Origin: Sandaracinus amylolyticus
Lineage (GTDB): Bacteria; Myxococcota_A; Polyangia; Polyangiales; Sandaracinaceae
NCBI RefSeq assembly: GCF_000737325.1
Contig: NZ_CP011125.1
Coordinates: 1,054,001-1,118,000 of the forward strand
DNA length: 64,000 bases
Reading direction: 5' to 3'
Part shown: positions 22,406 through 31,482 of the stretch, in pieces
Layout of the letters: each line of letters starts with the position of its first letter
Numbering within the stretch: position 1 is the first letter of the stretch
Notes under the pieces: generated by a model
What the model was told of the DNA's origin: nothing
Databases searched by the model: none
What the model saw: only the letters and a program-made list of their open reading frames with translations
Translations under genes and position numbers: made by a program

Positions 22406-23861
22406 TCTGCGCGTCGCGTGCCTCCTCGCGCTCGCCACGACGACGTCGTGCACCTTCGATGCGCCTCGCATCGAAGGTCGTGCTTGCCCCTGTCCGACTG
22501 GCTACGTGTGCGTCGCCGACGTGTGCGCGCGCCAGGCCGGCGAAGGCGATGCGGGCGTCAGCGGCGACGCACCGACCCGCGCGCGCACCTACACCGAGAT
22601 CACCACGCCGATTCTGAACCCCGAGCGCGGCTTCTTCGCGGGCGCCGATCTCACGACGCTCACCAACGCCGACTTCCTCGCGGTCGAGCGCGGCGTGACG
22701 CTCACGTACGATCTCGTGCTGCTCGAGCCCTATCGCGAGACCGCGCTGCCGACGACGTTCCTCGACGCGCTCGAGCGCGGGCTCGGCGAGCTGCGCGAGT
22801 CCGGCGCGTCCGCGGTGCTGCGCTTTTCGTACAACGAGGCCGACGGCGGCGCCGACGCGACGCTCTCGCAGATCCTCGCGCACATCGAGCAGCTGCGCGG
22901 CGTGCTCTCGCGCAACGCCGACGTGATCGCGACGATCGAAGCCGGCTTCATCGGCGTGTACGGCGAGTGGCGCGAGTCGAGCCACGGCAACGAGGGACCG
23001 CCGCAGCAGCGCGCGGTCGTCGAGGCGCTGCTCGACGCGCTCGAGGAGCGCACCGCGCTGGTGCGCCGCCCCGAGCTCAAGAGCGACATGTACGGGAATC
23101 CCGTCGCGGTCGGGATGGCGTGGAGCGACGCGTACGCGTCGCGCGTCGGGCACCACAACGAGTGCTTCCTCGGCAGCGAGGACGACGGCGGGACGTTCGC
23201 GGGCGCCGTGGATCGCTGGCGCGACTACATGGAATCGGAGTCGCCCTTCGTGCCGGTCGGAGGATCGATGTGTCAGCCCTCGGGGCGCGCCAACTGCGCC
23301 ACGGCGCTCTCCGAGCTCGCGCTGTTCCACTACACGTTCTTGAGCGACGACTACAACACCGAGGTGCTCGACGCGCTCGAGGCCGAAGGGTGCATGGACG
23401 AGATCCAGTCGCGCCTCGGATATCGATTCGTGCTCGGGAGCGCGGAGATTCCCGACGCGATCAGGCCCGGCGGCTCGTTCCGACTGCGCGCGCAGCTCGA
23501 GAACCGCGGGTTCGCGGCGCCCATGAACCGCCGCGACGTCTGGCTCGTGATCGAAGGGCCGGGCGTGCGTCACGAGGTCGAGCTGCCCGGCACCGACGTG
23601 CGGCGTTTCGTGCCCGGGCAGGCTCACGCGCTCGATGCGCGCATCCGACTGCCCGCGTCGATCGCGCCGGGGACCTATCGAGTCGCGCTCTGGGTCCCGT
23701 CGCGCTCGGAGAGCGTGCGTGATCGCGCGGAGTACGCGATTCGATTCGCGAACGAAGACACGTGGGATCTCGGCCTGAACGTGCTCGGCGAGATCGAGGT
23801 GCGAGACAACGCGGAGGGCGAGAGCGACCCCGAGGCGACCGCGCTGCGCGTGCTGTTCTGA
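22356..23861 (+). CDS. DUF4832/DUF4874-type lipoprotein, glycoside-hydrolase-like
   Basis: The 501-residue protein has an N-terminal hydrophobic segment ending in a lipobox (TTTSCTF) and a small Cys cluster (CPCPTGYVCVADVC). A catalytic-looking barrel begins ITTPILNPERGFFAGADL and contains TLTYDLVLLEPYR, IEAGFIGVYGEWRESSHG, and SELALFHYTFLSDDYN. A beta-sandwich starts at about residue 375. This order matches DUF4874 plus DUF4832 proteins, predicted carbohydrate-active enzymes; E in GEWRES may be catalytic. ATG 22356 overlaps the previous gene by 50 bases. An alternative downstream start is possible, but it would cut the signal peptide. Confidence 0.75.
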   Translation: MAIERASRSRASSFVSDLRVACLLALATTTSCTFDAPRIEGRACPCPTGYVCVADVCARQAGEGDAGVSGDAPTRARTYTEITTPILNPERGFFAGADLTTLTNADFLAVERGVTLTYDLVLLEPYRETALPTTFLDALERGLGELRESGASAVLRFSYNEADGGADATLSQILAHIEQLRGVLSRNADVIATIEAGFIGVYGEWRESSHGNEGPPQQRAVVEALLDALEERTALVRRPELKSDMYGNPVAVGMAWSDAYASRVGHHNECFLGSEDDGGTFAGAVDRWRDYMESESPFVPVGGSMCQPSGRANCATALSELALFHYTFLSDDYNTEVLDALEAEGCMDEIQSRLGYRFVLGSAEIPDAIRPGGSFRLRAQLENRGFAAPMNRRDVWLVIEGPGVRHEVELPGTDVRRFVPGQAHALDARIRLPASIAPGTYRVALWVPSRSESVRDRAEYAIRFANEDTWDLGLNVLGEIEVRDNAEGESDPEATALRVLF

Positions 23862-25355
23862 TCAGTCCCAGAGATCGTAGTCGTCGCGCGATTGACCACC
23901 ACGAGCACGCGAGAGCGTGACCTCGACGGACTCCGGCGACGACGGAGAGAGCCGCACGCGCGCCGGGCGGAAGCGCGGCTGGTGCAGCGTGATCTCGCGC
24001 GGCGTCGCGACGTCGAGCGAGAGCGGCGTTCGCCCGAGCACGACGTCTCCTTCGCGCACCTCGGCGCGTGGCGTGCTGCTGACTCGAATCGCGCGCACCG
24101 GCGCCGGAGGCGGACTCTCTCGCTCGTCGGACGGACTGGCACGCTCGGGCGACGGACTGGCGCTCACGATCGGAGGCGGTACTGCCATGGTCGTGCTCGC
24201 GACCGGCACGACGGCGGCCGGCGTCGCGCGCGCCGCGAGCACGCCGCCGACGGCCGCGAACGCGACCACCGCGAGCGCCGCGAGCCACCACCCGCGGTTC
24301 GAGCGCGCGCGCCCGGATTGCGTGATGCGGACCCGCGACTCGCCTTCCGCCGCGATGGGCGCGAACGACGTGTCCGCTCCGCGGCGCAGCGCAGCCATCG
24401 CGTCCAGGCGCGCGCGGCAGTGCGCGCGGAGGAGCGCAGCCGCATCGTCGGCGCTGCTCGACGTCACGAAAGGCAGCAGCTGCGCGCGCAGCTCGGCCAT
24501 GCTCGACGTGCGCGCCGCGGGATCGCGCGCCAGCGCGGCGAGGCACGCCCGATCGAGCGCGGGCGTGACGTCCGGCGCGAGCACCGAGGGCGCCGCGATC
24601 TCTCCGTCGAGCACCGCGCGGATCGTCGCGGCCTCCGACTCGCGCTTGAAGAGCCGTTCGCCCGTGAGCGCTTCCCACAGCACGCACCCGAGCGAGAACA
24701 CGTCCCAGCGCGCATCGGGCCGACCGCCGTCGAGCGCTTCGGGCGCGGTGTACGCGAGCTTGCCCTTCAGCTCGCCGGTGCGCGTGCGCGCGAGCCGTCC
24801 TTCCGCGGCCGCGACGCCGAAGTCGAGCAGCTTCACGCTGCCGTCGAGCGTGATCATCACGTTCGACGGCGACACGTCGCGATGCACGAGGTTCAGCGGC
24901 GCGCCGGACCCGTCGACGATGGTGTGCGCGGCGTGCAGCCCCGCCGCGATCTCCGCGACGACGTACGCGATCACGTGAACCGGCAGCCGCACGCCGGAGG
25001 CGGCGGTCGCGCGCAGGAGCCCGGCGAGCGTCTCGCCCTCGACGAGCTCCATCACGATCGCGAGCTCGGGCGTCGAGACGAGCTCGATCACCTGCGCGAC
25101 GCTTCGATGCCGCACGTGCGCCGCGAGCCGCGCCTCGTCGGCGAGCATCGCGACGAAGCGCTCGTCCCCCGCGAGCTCGGGGAGAATTCGTTTGAGCACG
25201 AACGATTGCGCGAACCCGAGCTCACCGACGAGGCTGGCGAGATAGACCTCCGCCATCCCGCCCCCGCCGATCCGCGCGACCGTGCGATAGCGTCCGAAGC
25301 GCGTGCCTTCGGGCAGCGCCCCGATCGGCTCGCTCGTCGCCCGCGCCGACGTCAT
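23862..25355 (-). CDS. Hanks-type Ser/Thr kinase with membrane helix and PEGA-like domain
   Basis: The 497-residue protein has a complete kinase domain (about 22-290): IGGGGMAEV, Lys55, HRDVSPSNVM, DFGVAAAEG, and LKGKLAYTAPEAL. A linker and one membrane helix follow (about 358-378, WWLAALAVVAFAAVGGVLAA). A Pro/Ser-rich stretch then leads to a C-terminal PEGA-like beta domain (VSSTPRAEVREGDVVLGRTP), which may bind cell-wall material. I start at ATG 25355; an upstream in-frame start at 25409 lacks a ribosome site. It converges on the lipoprotein gene with no gap. The substrate is unknown. Confidence 0.88.
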   Translation of the reverse strand: MTSARATSEPIGALPEGTRFGRYRTVARIGGGGMAEVYLASLVGELGFAQSFVLKRILPELAGDERFVAMLADEARLAAHVRHRSVAQVIELVSTPELAIVMELVEGETLAGLLRATAASGVRLPVHVIAYVVAEIAAGLHAAHTIVDGSGAPLNLVHRDVSPSNVMITLDGSVKLLDFGVAAAEGRLARTRTGELKGKLAYTAPEALDGGRPDARWDVFSLGCVLWEALTGERLFKRESEAATIRAVLDGEIAAPSVLAPDVTPALDRACLAALARDPAARTSSMAELRAQLLPFVTSSSADDAAALLRAHCRARLDAMAALRRGADTSFAPIAAEGESRVRITQSGRARSNRGWWLAALAVVAFAAVGGVLAARATPAAVVPVASTTMAVPPPIVSASPSPERASPSDERESPPPAPVRAIRVSSTPRAEVREGDVVLGRTPLSLDVATPREITLHQPRFRPARVRLSPSSPESVEVTLSRARGGQSRDDYDLWD

Positions 25356-25431
25356 CGACGATGACCGTACCACGCGTGATCGTGTCGCCGTCCCGGCGAA
25401 CCGGGTCACGACGACACGTCACGAGCGCAGA

Positions 25432-26895
25432 TCAGGCCATCTCGAGGAAGAGGCGGTCGGGGTCTTCGAGGTAACCGATGATGTCGTACGCGAACGCCGC
25501 GCCGACGTGGCCGTCGACGATGCGGTGATCGAACGAGAGCGAGAGCAGCATGATCTCGCCGATCACGATCTGGTCGTCGCGCACCACCGGCTTCTGCTTG
25601 ATCTGGTGCACGCCGAGGATGCCGACCTCGGGGAAGTTGAGCACCGGCGTCGCGAAGAGCCCGCCCTGCGTGCCGAGCGACGTGATGGTGAACGTCGAGC
25701 CCTGCAGGTCCGCGCTCTGGATCGAGCCGCTCTTCGCCGCCGCGCCGAGCCGATCGATCTCCGCCGCGATCTCGAGGATCGACTTGCGGTCCGCGTCCTT
25801 CACGACCGGCACCATCAGGCCCTGATCGGTCGAGGCCGCGATGCCGATGTGGAAGTACTTGCGGTAGACGAGCTCGTTCGTGCTCTCGTCGAGCGCGCTG
25901 TTGAGCACGGGGTGCTTCTTCAGCGCGGCCACGACCGCCTTCACGATGAAGGGCAGGAACGTGAGCTTCACGCCCGCCTTCTCGGCCGCGGGCTTGAGGC
26001 GCGCGCGCAGCTCCTTGATCTTCGCGACGTCGCACTCCTCGACGAACGTGAAGTGCGCCGCGGTGTTCTTCGACGTCTGCATGCGCTCCGCGATCTTCCG
26101 GCGCATCCCGACGAACGGCTTGCGCTCCTCGAGCGCCTTCTCGGTGCCCGCGGGCGGCGTGATCGCGATCGGCGCGCGTCCCTTCGCGCTCGCGACGGGC
26201 GCAGCGGGCGGCGGCGTCGAAGGAGCCTCGATCGCACGCGTCGGCGCGCCGCCCGCGAAGCCGCGCACGTCTTCGTTGGTGATGCGCCCACCGGGGCCGG
26301 TGCCGGTGACGAAGCGCAGGTCGACCTCGAGCTCGCGCGCGAGCTGACGCGTCGCCGGCGTCGCGAGCGGGCGCTCGCTGACGACCGCGTGCGCGTGTCC
26401 GTTCGCGCCGTTCGCGCTCTTCGACGGAGTCGCGATCTTGTCGAAGAAGCCAGCGCCAGGAAGCGTGTCCTTGATGTCGCCGACGGCCGTCGCGGCGGGC
26501 TCGCTCTTCGCGCTCGCGACCGTGCCCTGCATCGCCGCCGCGGTCGCCGCCGCGGGCGCAGGCGCGGCCTTCGGCGCGACCGGCGCGGGCGCGGGCTTCG
26601 CGGCCACGGGAGGCTGCGCGGGCGCGGGCTTCGCGGGCGCGACCACGGCTGCGCCCTCGGTCTCGATCACGACGAGCAGCCCGCCGACCGGCATCACCTG
26701 CCCGACGGTCGCGCACGTCTCGAGGATCGTGCCCTTCTTCGGCGCGCCGATGGTGACCGTCGCCTTGTCGGTCATCACCTCGACCATCGCCTGGTCTTCC
26801 TTGACCTGATCGCCGACGTTGACGTGCCAGGCGACGATCTCGCCCTCGGCGACGCCTTCACCGATGTCGGGAAGCTTGAACTCGAAGCGAGCCAT
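25432..26895 (-). CDS. 2-oxoacid dehydrogenase E2 (dihydrolipoyl acyltransferase)
   Basis: The 487-residue E2 has one lipoyl domain (about 1-80, lipoylation Lys44 in EVMTDKATV) and an Ala/Pro-rich flexible linker (about 85-135). The E3-binding domain is at about 178-215 (ATPATRQLARELEVDL). The catalytic domain (about 260-487) has the active-site DHRIVDG with His near 457. A single lipoyl domain and a short chain suggest a branched-chain or general 2-oxoacid complex rather than PDH with several lipoyl domains. It is the last gene of the E1alpha-E1beta-E2 operon (gap 8 bases). E3 is not in the window; LipA, which makes the cofactor, is at 31483. Confidence 0.92.
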   Translation of the reverse strand: MARFEFKLPDIGEGVAEGEIVAWHVNVGDQVKEDQAMVEVMTDKATVTIGAPKKGTILETCATVGQVMPVGGLLVVIETEGAAVVAPAKPAPAQPPVAAKPAPAPVAPKAAPAPAAATAAAMQGTVASAKSEPAATAVGDIKDTLPGAGFFDKIATPSKSANGANGHAHAVVSERPLATPATRQLARELEVDLRFVTGTGPGGRITNEDVRGFAGGAPTRAIEAPSTPPPAAPVASAKGRAPIAITPPAGTEKALEERKPFVGMRRKIAERMQTSKNTAAHFTFVEECDVAKIKELRARLKPAAEKAGVKLTFLPFIVKAVVAALKKHPVLNSALDESTNELVYRKYFHIGIAASTDQGLMVPVVKDADRKSILEIAAEIDRLGAAAKSGSIQSADLQGSTFTITSLGTQGGLFATPVLNFPEVGILGVHQIKQKPVVRDDQIVIGEIMLLSLSFDHRIVDGHVGAAFAYDIIGYLEDPDRLFLEMA

Positions 26896-26903
26896 GGTGC
26901 CTC

Positions 26904-27878
26904 TCAGTAATTCGCAGTGGCGATGAGCTGGGGAACGACGCGGTGCGCGAGCGGCAGGTACTCGTTCTCGAGCGTGTACGGGAACGGCGTGTCCCAGCCC
27001 GTCACGCGCGCCGGCGGCGCCTGGAAGTGCAGGAACGACTTCTCGCTGACGAGCTGCAGGATCTCCGCGCCGAACCCGCACGCCTTCGGCGCCTCGTGCA
27101 CGACCACGATACGCCCGGTCTTCTCGACGCTGCGCACGATCGTGTCGAGGTCGAGCGGCCACAGCGTGCGCAGATCGATCACCTCGCACGAGATGCCCTG
27201 CTCCGCGACCTGCTCCGCCGCGCTCAGCGCCTCGTAGAGCATCGCGCCCCACGCGACCAGCGTGAGCGAGTCTCCCTCGCGCACCACCTTCGCCTCGCCG
27301 AGCGGCAGCGTGTACGCCTCGTCCGGCACGTCCATCTTCACCGCGCGGTACACGCGCTTCGGCTCGAAGAAGAGCACCGGATCGTCGTCCTGGATCGCCG
27401 CCGCGAGCAGGCCCTTCGCGTCGTACGGGTTGCTCGGGCACACGACCTTCAGGCCCGCGGTGTGGATGAAGAGCGCCTCGGGCGACTGCGAGTGGTACGC
27501 GCCGCCCTTGATGCCGCCGCCGTACGGCGTGCGGATCACCATCGGGCACGGGTACTCGCCGCCCGAGCGATAGCGGGACTTCGCGGCCTCGCTGACGATC
27601 TGATCGAACGCGGGATAGATGAAGTCGGCGAACTGGATCTCGGGCACCGGGCGCATCCCGTACGCCGCCATGCCGATCGCGGTGCCGATGATCCCGCCCT
27701 CGTTGAGCGGCGTGTCGATCACGCGGCCGTCGCCGAACTCGTCCCAGAGGCCCTGCGTCACGCGGAAGACGCCGCCGACCTTGCCGACGTCCTCGCCCAT
27801 CACGACCACGCGCTCGTCGCGGCGCATCTCGAGGCGGAGCGCCTCGTTGATCGCCTGCACCATGTTCTTCTGCGTCAT
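26904..27878 (-). CDS. 2-oxoacid dehydrogenase E1 beta subunit
   Basis: The 324-residue protein is a standard E1-beta/transketolase-Pyr subunit: MVQAINEALRLEMRRDERVV, MGEDVGKVGGVFRVTQGL, DTPLNEGGIIGTAIGMAAYG and IQFADFIYPAFDQIVSEAAK in order. The helix with Glu (LNE) that activates thiamine diphosphate is conserved. A C-terminal transketolase domain begins near 200 (EGDSLTLVAWGAMLYEAL). It lies 20 bases downstream of the E1-alpha gene and eight before E2. With E1-alpha it decarboxylates a 2-oxoacid and acylates the E2 lipoyl arm. The length is normal. Confidence 0.93.
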   Translation of the reverse strand: MTQKNMVQAINEALRLEMRRDERVVVMGEDVGKVGGVFRVTQGLWDEFGDGRVIDTPLNEGGIIGTAIGMAAYGMRPVPEIQFADFIYPAFDQIVSEAAKSRYRSGGEYPCPMVIRTPYGGGIKGGAYHSQSPEALFIHTAGLKVVCPSNPYDAKGLLAAAIQDDDPVLFFEPKRVYRAVKMDVPDEAYTLPLGEAKVVREGDSLTLVAWGAMLYEALSAAEQVAEQGISCEVIDLRTLWPLDLDTIVRSVEKTGRIVVVHEAPKACGFGAEILQLVSEKSFLHFQAPPARVTGWDTPFPYTLENEYLPLAHRVVPQLIATANY

Positions 27879-27898
27879 CGTCTCGTCGGCTCCGTCGA

Positions 27899-28834
27899 TC
27901 AACGATCTTCGTGGTTGGCGGTCGCGAGCAGGGTCGTGCGCTGGTCCTCGAGGTGGCGCGGCAGCGTCGCGTACACGTCCTCGAACACCGCCTCGCGCGG
28001 CGGCGCGCCGACCTGCTGCGCGTGCGCGACGGCGGACTCGATCTCCGTCATCAGCTCGCGTCGCAGCTCGAGCGCGCGGTGCGCGTCCCAGTGACCCTCC
28101 GACGACAGACGCGCCTCGAGCGCCTCGATCGGATCGCTCTTGCTCTCGCGGATCGCCTCGACGAGCGTCGGGCCTTCGCCCGCGAGCGCGCGCTGGTGCG
28201 CCTGCGCCATCGCGCTCGCGACCGCGCCCGCATCGTCCGCCGAGCACACGAGGCTCTCGACGCCGTACGCGATGCCCTTGTCCGCGACGCGATCGATCGG
28301 CGTCGGCGGGTGCGCGCTGCGCGTGCGATCGGTGCGGCAGAAGAAGATCACCGGCGCCTTCGTCGCGCCCGCGAAGTTCACCGCGCTGTGGAAGTCGCCC
28401 GCGTCCGCGGCCGTGTCCGCGAACATCGTGAGCACCGCGCACGTCTCGCCGCGCAGCTTCGCGGCCCACGCGTAGCCCGCTGCGTGCGTCATGTGGTTCG
28501 AGACGAGGCCCGACGCCGCGGCGATGCGCAGCTCGCGCGACGCGAGGTGCCCCGGCGCCGCGTGACCGCGCATCGGATCTTCGACGCTGCCGAACGCGTG
28601 CGCGACGTAGCGCGAGATCGGCAGGCCGCGCACGAGAAACGCTGCGTGGTCGCGCGCGCTCGGGAAGATCGCGTCCTCCGCGCGCATCGCGAGCACGGCC
28701 GCGGCGATCGCGGGCTCGAAGCCTCGCGCGTCGGGATGGAAGCCGATGCGACCGGCGCGCGCGAGCTGGGTGAGACGCTCGTCGAGCAGCCGCGCGCGCA
28801 CCGCGTGACGGTGGATCGCGAGCAGGTCCGCCAT
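27899..28834 (-). CDS. 2-oxoacid dehydrogenase E1 alpha subunit with altered cofactor motif
   Basis: The 311-residue protein is recognisable as E1-alpha by RDHAAFLVRG, GHLASRELRI and THAAGYAWAAKLRGE, and by its position before E1-beta. The thiamine-diphosphate motif is unusual. The GDG of the family is ADT (139-141), keeping only the Asp, and the NN that ligates magnesium reads TD (168-169, in CRTDRTRS). The loop Tyr is also absent. The chain is somewhat shorter than usual E1-alpha. It may bind cofactor differently, need E1-beta more strongly, or be impaired. A small gap of 20 bases to E1-beta indicates one operon. Confidence 0.85.
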   Translation of the reverse strand: MADLLAIHRHAVRARLLDERLTQLARAGRIGFHPDARGFEPAIAAAVLAMRAEDAIFPSARDHAAFLVRGLPISRYVAHAFGSVEDPMRGHAAPGHLASRELRIAAASGLVSNHMTHAAGYAWAAKLRGETCAVLTMFADTAADAGDFHSAVNFAGATKAPVIFFCRTDRTRSAHPPTPIDRVADKGIAYGVESLVCSADDAGAVASAMAQAHQRALAGEGPTLVEAIRESKSDPIEALEARLSSEGHWDAHRALELRRELMTEIESAVAHAQQVGAPPREAVFEDVYATLPRHLEDQRTTLLATANHEDR

Positions 28835-28919
28835 GATCGGCGGCTCCTATAACACGACGCGCAATCCCGTTGCGCGCGCGCTGTGACCGACCTCCGCGTA
28901 CGTGGGACGACGCGCTGCG

Positions 28920-29396
28920 TCAGCCCGCGCTCGCGTCGGGCGGTGCGGCATCGTCGGGCGCGGTGAGCCGCGCGAGCATCGACTCGAGCTCGTCGAGGCG
29001 GAACGGCTTGTCGATCACCGGCAGCCCGGTCGCGCTCACGTAGCGACGCAGCGCTTCGGAGAGCCCGCCGCCGGTCATCCACACGAAGCGCTGCGCGAGC
29101 GGGTGCTGGCGCGCGACGAGCCCGCGGTGGAGCTCGACGCCGTGGACCCACGGCATGCGCACGTCGCTCAGCACGAGATCGATATCGGCGTCGTTCGCCT
29201 CGATCACGCGCATCGCTTCGCCGCCGTGCTCGGCCACGCTCACGTCGAAGCGCGCGCGCAGGACCGTGCGGAGCACGTCGCGCAGCGCGGCCTCGTCGTC
29301 GACGATCAGCACGTGCGCGCGCGCCGCATCCACCCGCGGGAGCGAGGGCCGCGTGCGGGTGCGCGATCGATCGGCGCCGTGCGGATCCATGAGCAT
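28920..29396 (-). CDS. Single-domain response regulator (receiver)
   Basis: The 158-residue protein carries a CheY-like receiver at about 27-145: the acidic pair in VLIVDDE, the phospho-acceptor Asp in LVLSDVRMP, T in WMTGGG and K in VIDKPFRLDELE. About 25 basic/polar residues precede it, and no output domain follows. It is therefore likely to act through protein contact, either in a phosphorelay or on a hybrid kinase located elsewhere. No histidine kinase is adjacent. ATG at 29396 begins LMDPHG; a GTG nearer the domain is possible. Confidence 0.88.
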   Translation of the reverse strand: MLMDPHGADRSRTRTRPSLPRVDAARAHVLIVDDEAALRDVLRTVLRARFDVSVAEHGGEAMRVIEANDADIDLVLSDVRMPWVHGVELHRGLVARQHPLAQRFVWMTGGGLSEALRRYVSATGLPVIDKPFRLDELESMLARLTAPDDAAPPDASAG

Positions 29397-29475
29397 CGAG
29401 TCTGCGACACGGCCCTCCGCTCGAACATATCGGGGAAACCCTCGGTCCCGAGGGTGATTGACGTCGAACCGGCGG

Positions 29476-30111
29476 CTAGGGCTTCGGAATCCGCAGAGAA
29501 GCGCTGATCATCGCGGACCCGCTGAGCGCGTAGATCAGGACCAACGGGTGCAGCTCCCACGGACCAATCCGGAGCGCGCCGAGCCAGAGCTGGTCGTGCA
29601 CCGCGCCGGCCCAGAACGCGCCGCCGAGGATCGCGACCAGACCGAGGCTCGTCGGGATCGGCGTGCCCTCGTAGTACTTCACCTTCCCGTCGTCGCCCGA
29701 GAGCGCGCTCGCCGTCACGTTGTACCGAGCGAGGCGGCTGATCCCGCACGCGACGAAGTACACGAGCACGAGCGCGTCCCACCCGCCGTCCATGCCGAGC
29801 GCGAACGCGAGCACCGCGGGCGCGACGCCGAAGCTCACGACGTCGGCGAGCGAGTCGAGGTCCGCGCCGAGCGGTGACTGCCTGCGACGCCATCGCGCGA
29901 CCGCTCCGTCGAGCACGTCCGCGACGAGCGCGATCGGCAGGAGCGCGAACGCGCCGAGCGCGTAGGCGGGGTCGCGCTCCGCGACGTAGCGGAGACAGAG
30001 GAAGATCGCGCCGGTGCCGCTCGCCGCGTTCGCCATCGTGACGAGGTCGGCGAGCACGAACGTGCGCAGCATCGAGAAGTGCTTGGGCCGAGTCGGACGC
30101 GTGTCGTTCAT
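29476..30111 (-). CDS. pssA: CDP-diacylglycerol-serine O-phosphatidyltransferase
   Basis: The 211-residue integral membrane enzyme has the exact CDP-alcohol phosphotransferase signature D-G-x2-A-R-x8-G-x3-D-x3-D at 68-90 (DGAVARWRRRQSPLGADLD then SLAD). Five or six membrane helices are visible, with the N-terminal VLADLVTMANAASGTGAIF typical of PssA. It transfers the phosphatidyl group from CDP-diacylglycerol to serine, the first step to phosphatidylethanolamine. The decarboxylase Psd is not adjacent. PgsA is the alternative, but the N-terminal pattern and sequence around KVKYYEGTPIPTS favour PssA. Confidence 0.88.
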   Translation of the reverse strand: MNDTRPTRPKHFSMLRTFVLADLVTMANAASGTGAIFLCLRYVAERDPAYALGAFALLPIALVADVLDGAVARWRRRQSPLGADLDSLADVVSFGVAPAVLAFALGMDGGWDALVLVYFVACGISRLARYNVTASALSGDDGKVKYYEGTPIPTSLGLVAILGGAFWAGAVHDQLWLGALRIGPWELHPLVLIYALSGSAMISASLRIPKP

Positions 30112-30251
30112 CGGTGCTCCTCGCCAGGATAGGCCCCGCGAGGCCGATCCGTGTGGGCCGGGGCGCGCGATCTCGCGTGGCAGCTCGCGTCGCGACGCGT
30201 GCTGCGCGCCGGCACGCGCCTTGTAACGGCTGCGCGCCCGGAGGACGAGCG

Positions 30252-30920
30252 ATGGAACGCGTGGACGAGACGAGCACCTACGTTCCGAGCGGCGCGTTGC
30301 CGCTCACCACCATCAACTGGCGCGCGATCTTCGGCGGAGTCGTGGTCGCGCTCGCCGTGCAGATCCTGCTGACGACGCTCGGGCTCGCGATCGGCGCGAC
30401 GACGGTCGGTGCGAGCACCGACGCGAGCACCGCGCGCGACGCCGGGATCGGCGTCGGCATCTGGTACCTCGTGAGCAACCTGATCTCGGTGTTCTGCGGC
30501 GGTCTCGTCGCGGGCATCAGCGCGCGAGAGACGACGCGCACGCTCGGCGCGATCGAGGGCATGGTGGTGTGGGCGCTCTCGCTGCTGCTCTTCCTGTGGT
30601 TCGTGACCGGCGGCGTGCAGTCGCTGATCGCGCAGGCGAGCGGGATGATCATGCCGGAGCCGGACGTGCGCGGCATGCAGATGCCTCAGGGCCTCGAGGA
30701 CATGGGTCCCGATCTGTCGCGACGCGATGCGCAGCAGGTCGCGACGGCGTCGACGATCGCGGCGTGGATCGCGTTCGGGACGCTGCTCCTCGCCGCGGTG
30801 TCCGGCACGATCGGCGGGATCGTGGGCGCGCGCTTCAACCGTCGGCGCCTCGTGGTGCCGAGCATCGGCTATCGCCGCGAGGTCGTGCCGCCGGTGGCGA
30901 TCCATCCGCGCGAGGCGTGA
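30252..30920 (+). CDS. Four-helix membrane protein, unknown
   Basis: The 222-residue protein has hydrophobic segments at about 22-46, 66-88, 100-122 and 175-197, joined by a short loop rich in Met/Pro between the third and fourth (MIMPEPDVRGMQMPQG). The termini are charged, and no catalytic motif is visible. It resembles PhnA-like/DUF membrane proteins with a Gly-rich first helix (FGGVVVALAVQILLTTLGLA). ATG 30252 follows GGACGAGCG weakly. It diverges from pssA with 140 bases between. No operon partner is seen, and the role is unknown. Confidence 0.72.
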   Translation: MERVDETSTYVPSGALPLTTINWRAIFGGVVVALAVQILLTTLGLAIGATTVGASTDASTARDAGIGVGIWYLVSNLISVFCGGLVAGISARETTRTLGAIEGMVVWALSLLLFLWFVTGGVQSLIAQASGMIMPEPDVRGMQMPQGLEDMGPDLSRRDAQQVATASTIAAWIAFGTLLLAAVSGTIGGIVGARFNRRRLVVPSIGYRREVVPPVAIHPREA

Positions 30921-31023
30921 TCGCGCGCCGCGCGGGCCGGTCACGACGGGGCCGCGCCCGCGCGCGCGACACGACGTAGAATGCCGTCGCCCTCGCGTCG
31001 CGCGAGAGCGAGGACGACGACAC

Positions 31024-31455
31024 GTGGACGACGAGGTGTGCTCGCTGACACGCTCGCGCATCGCGCTCCTGTGGCTCGCGTTGGTGAGCGCCTGCAGCGG
31101 CGCGCACGACGGGAGCCCCGCAGCGCCTCACGTGATCGCGCCGGGTCAGGAGGCGACGGTCGCGGCGATGCTCGGGGAGGGCGATCCGCTTCCCGACGGG
31201 TGCACGTGGGACGGAGCCGCGATCGATCACGATCGCGTGATCGCGCGGTTCGTTTGTGCGACGGGCGGCGTCGCGATCGAGCTCCGACATCCCGAGCTCG
31301 GCTCCGGCGCGGCGCGCACCGAGCAGTTCGTCCTCGTGCCGACGAGCGGCACGGCGTCGCCGGCGTTGCTGCGCGCGATCACGGCTCGCGTGCGAGCACG
31401 CGAGGCATCGTTCCGATGGTCGCGAACGCAGAGCCGCGCGACCGCCGGGTCGTGA
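31024..31455 (+). CDS. Small putative lipoprotein
   Basis: The 143-residue protein starts at GTG 31024 (GTG 31036 is also possible) and has a hydrophobic stretch ending in the lipobox LVSAC. A compact domain with two cysteines (DGCTWDG and RFVCATG) follows, then a basic, Arg-rich end. The pattern suggests a small globular outer-membrane or periplasmic lipoprotein with one disulfide. No family is recognised. It ends 27 bases before the convergent lipA. Alternative frames here lack a believable signal peptide. Confidence 0.68.
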   Translation: MDDEVCSLTRSRIALLWLALVSACSGAHDGSPAAPHVIAPGQEATVAAMLGEGDPLPDGCTWDGAAIDHDRVIARFVCATGGVAIELRHPELGSGAARTEQFVLVPTSGTASPALLRAITARVRAREASFRWSRTQSRATAGS

Positions 31456-31482
31456 TCCGCGCTGCGGCGACCCGAGCGCGGC

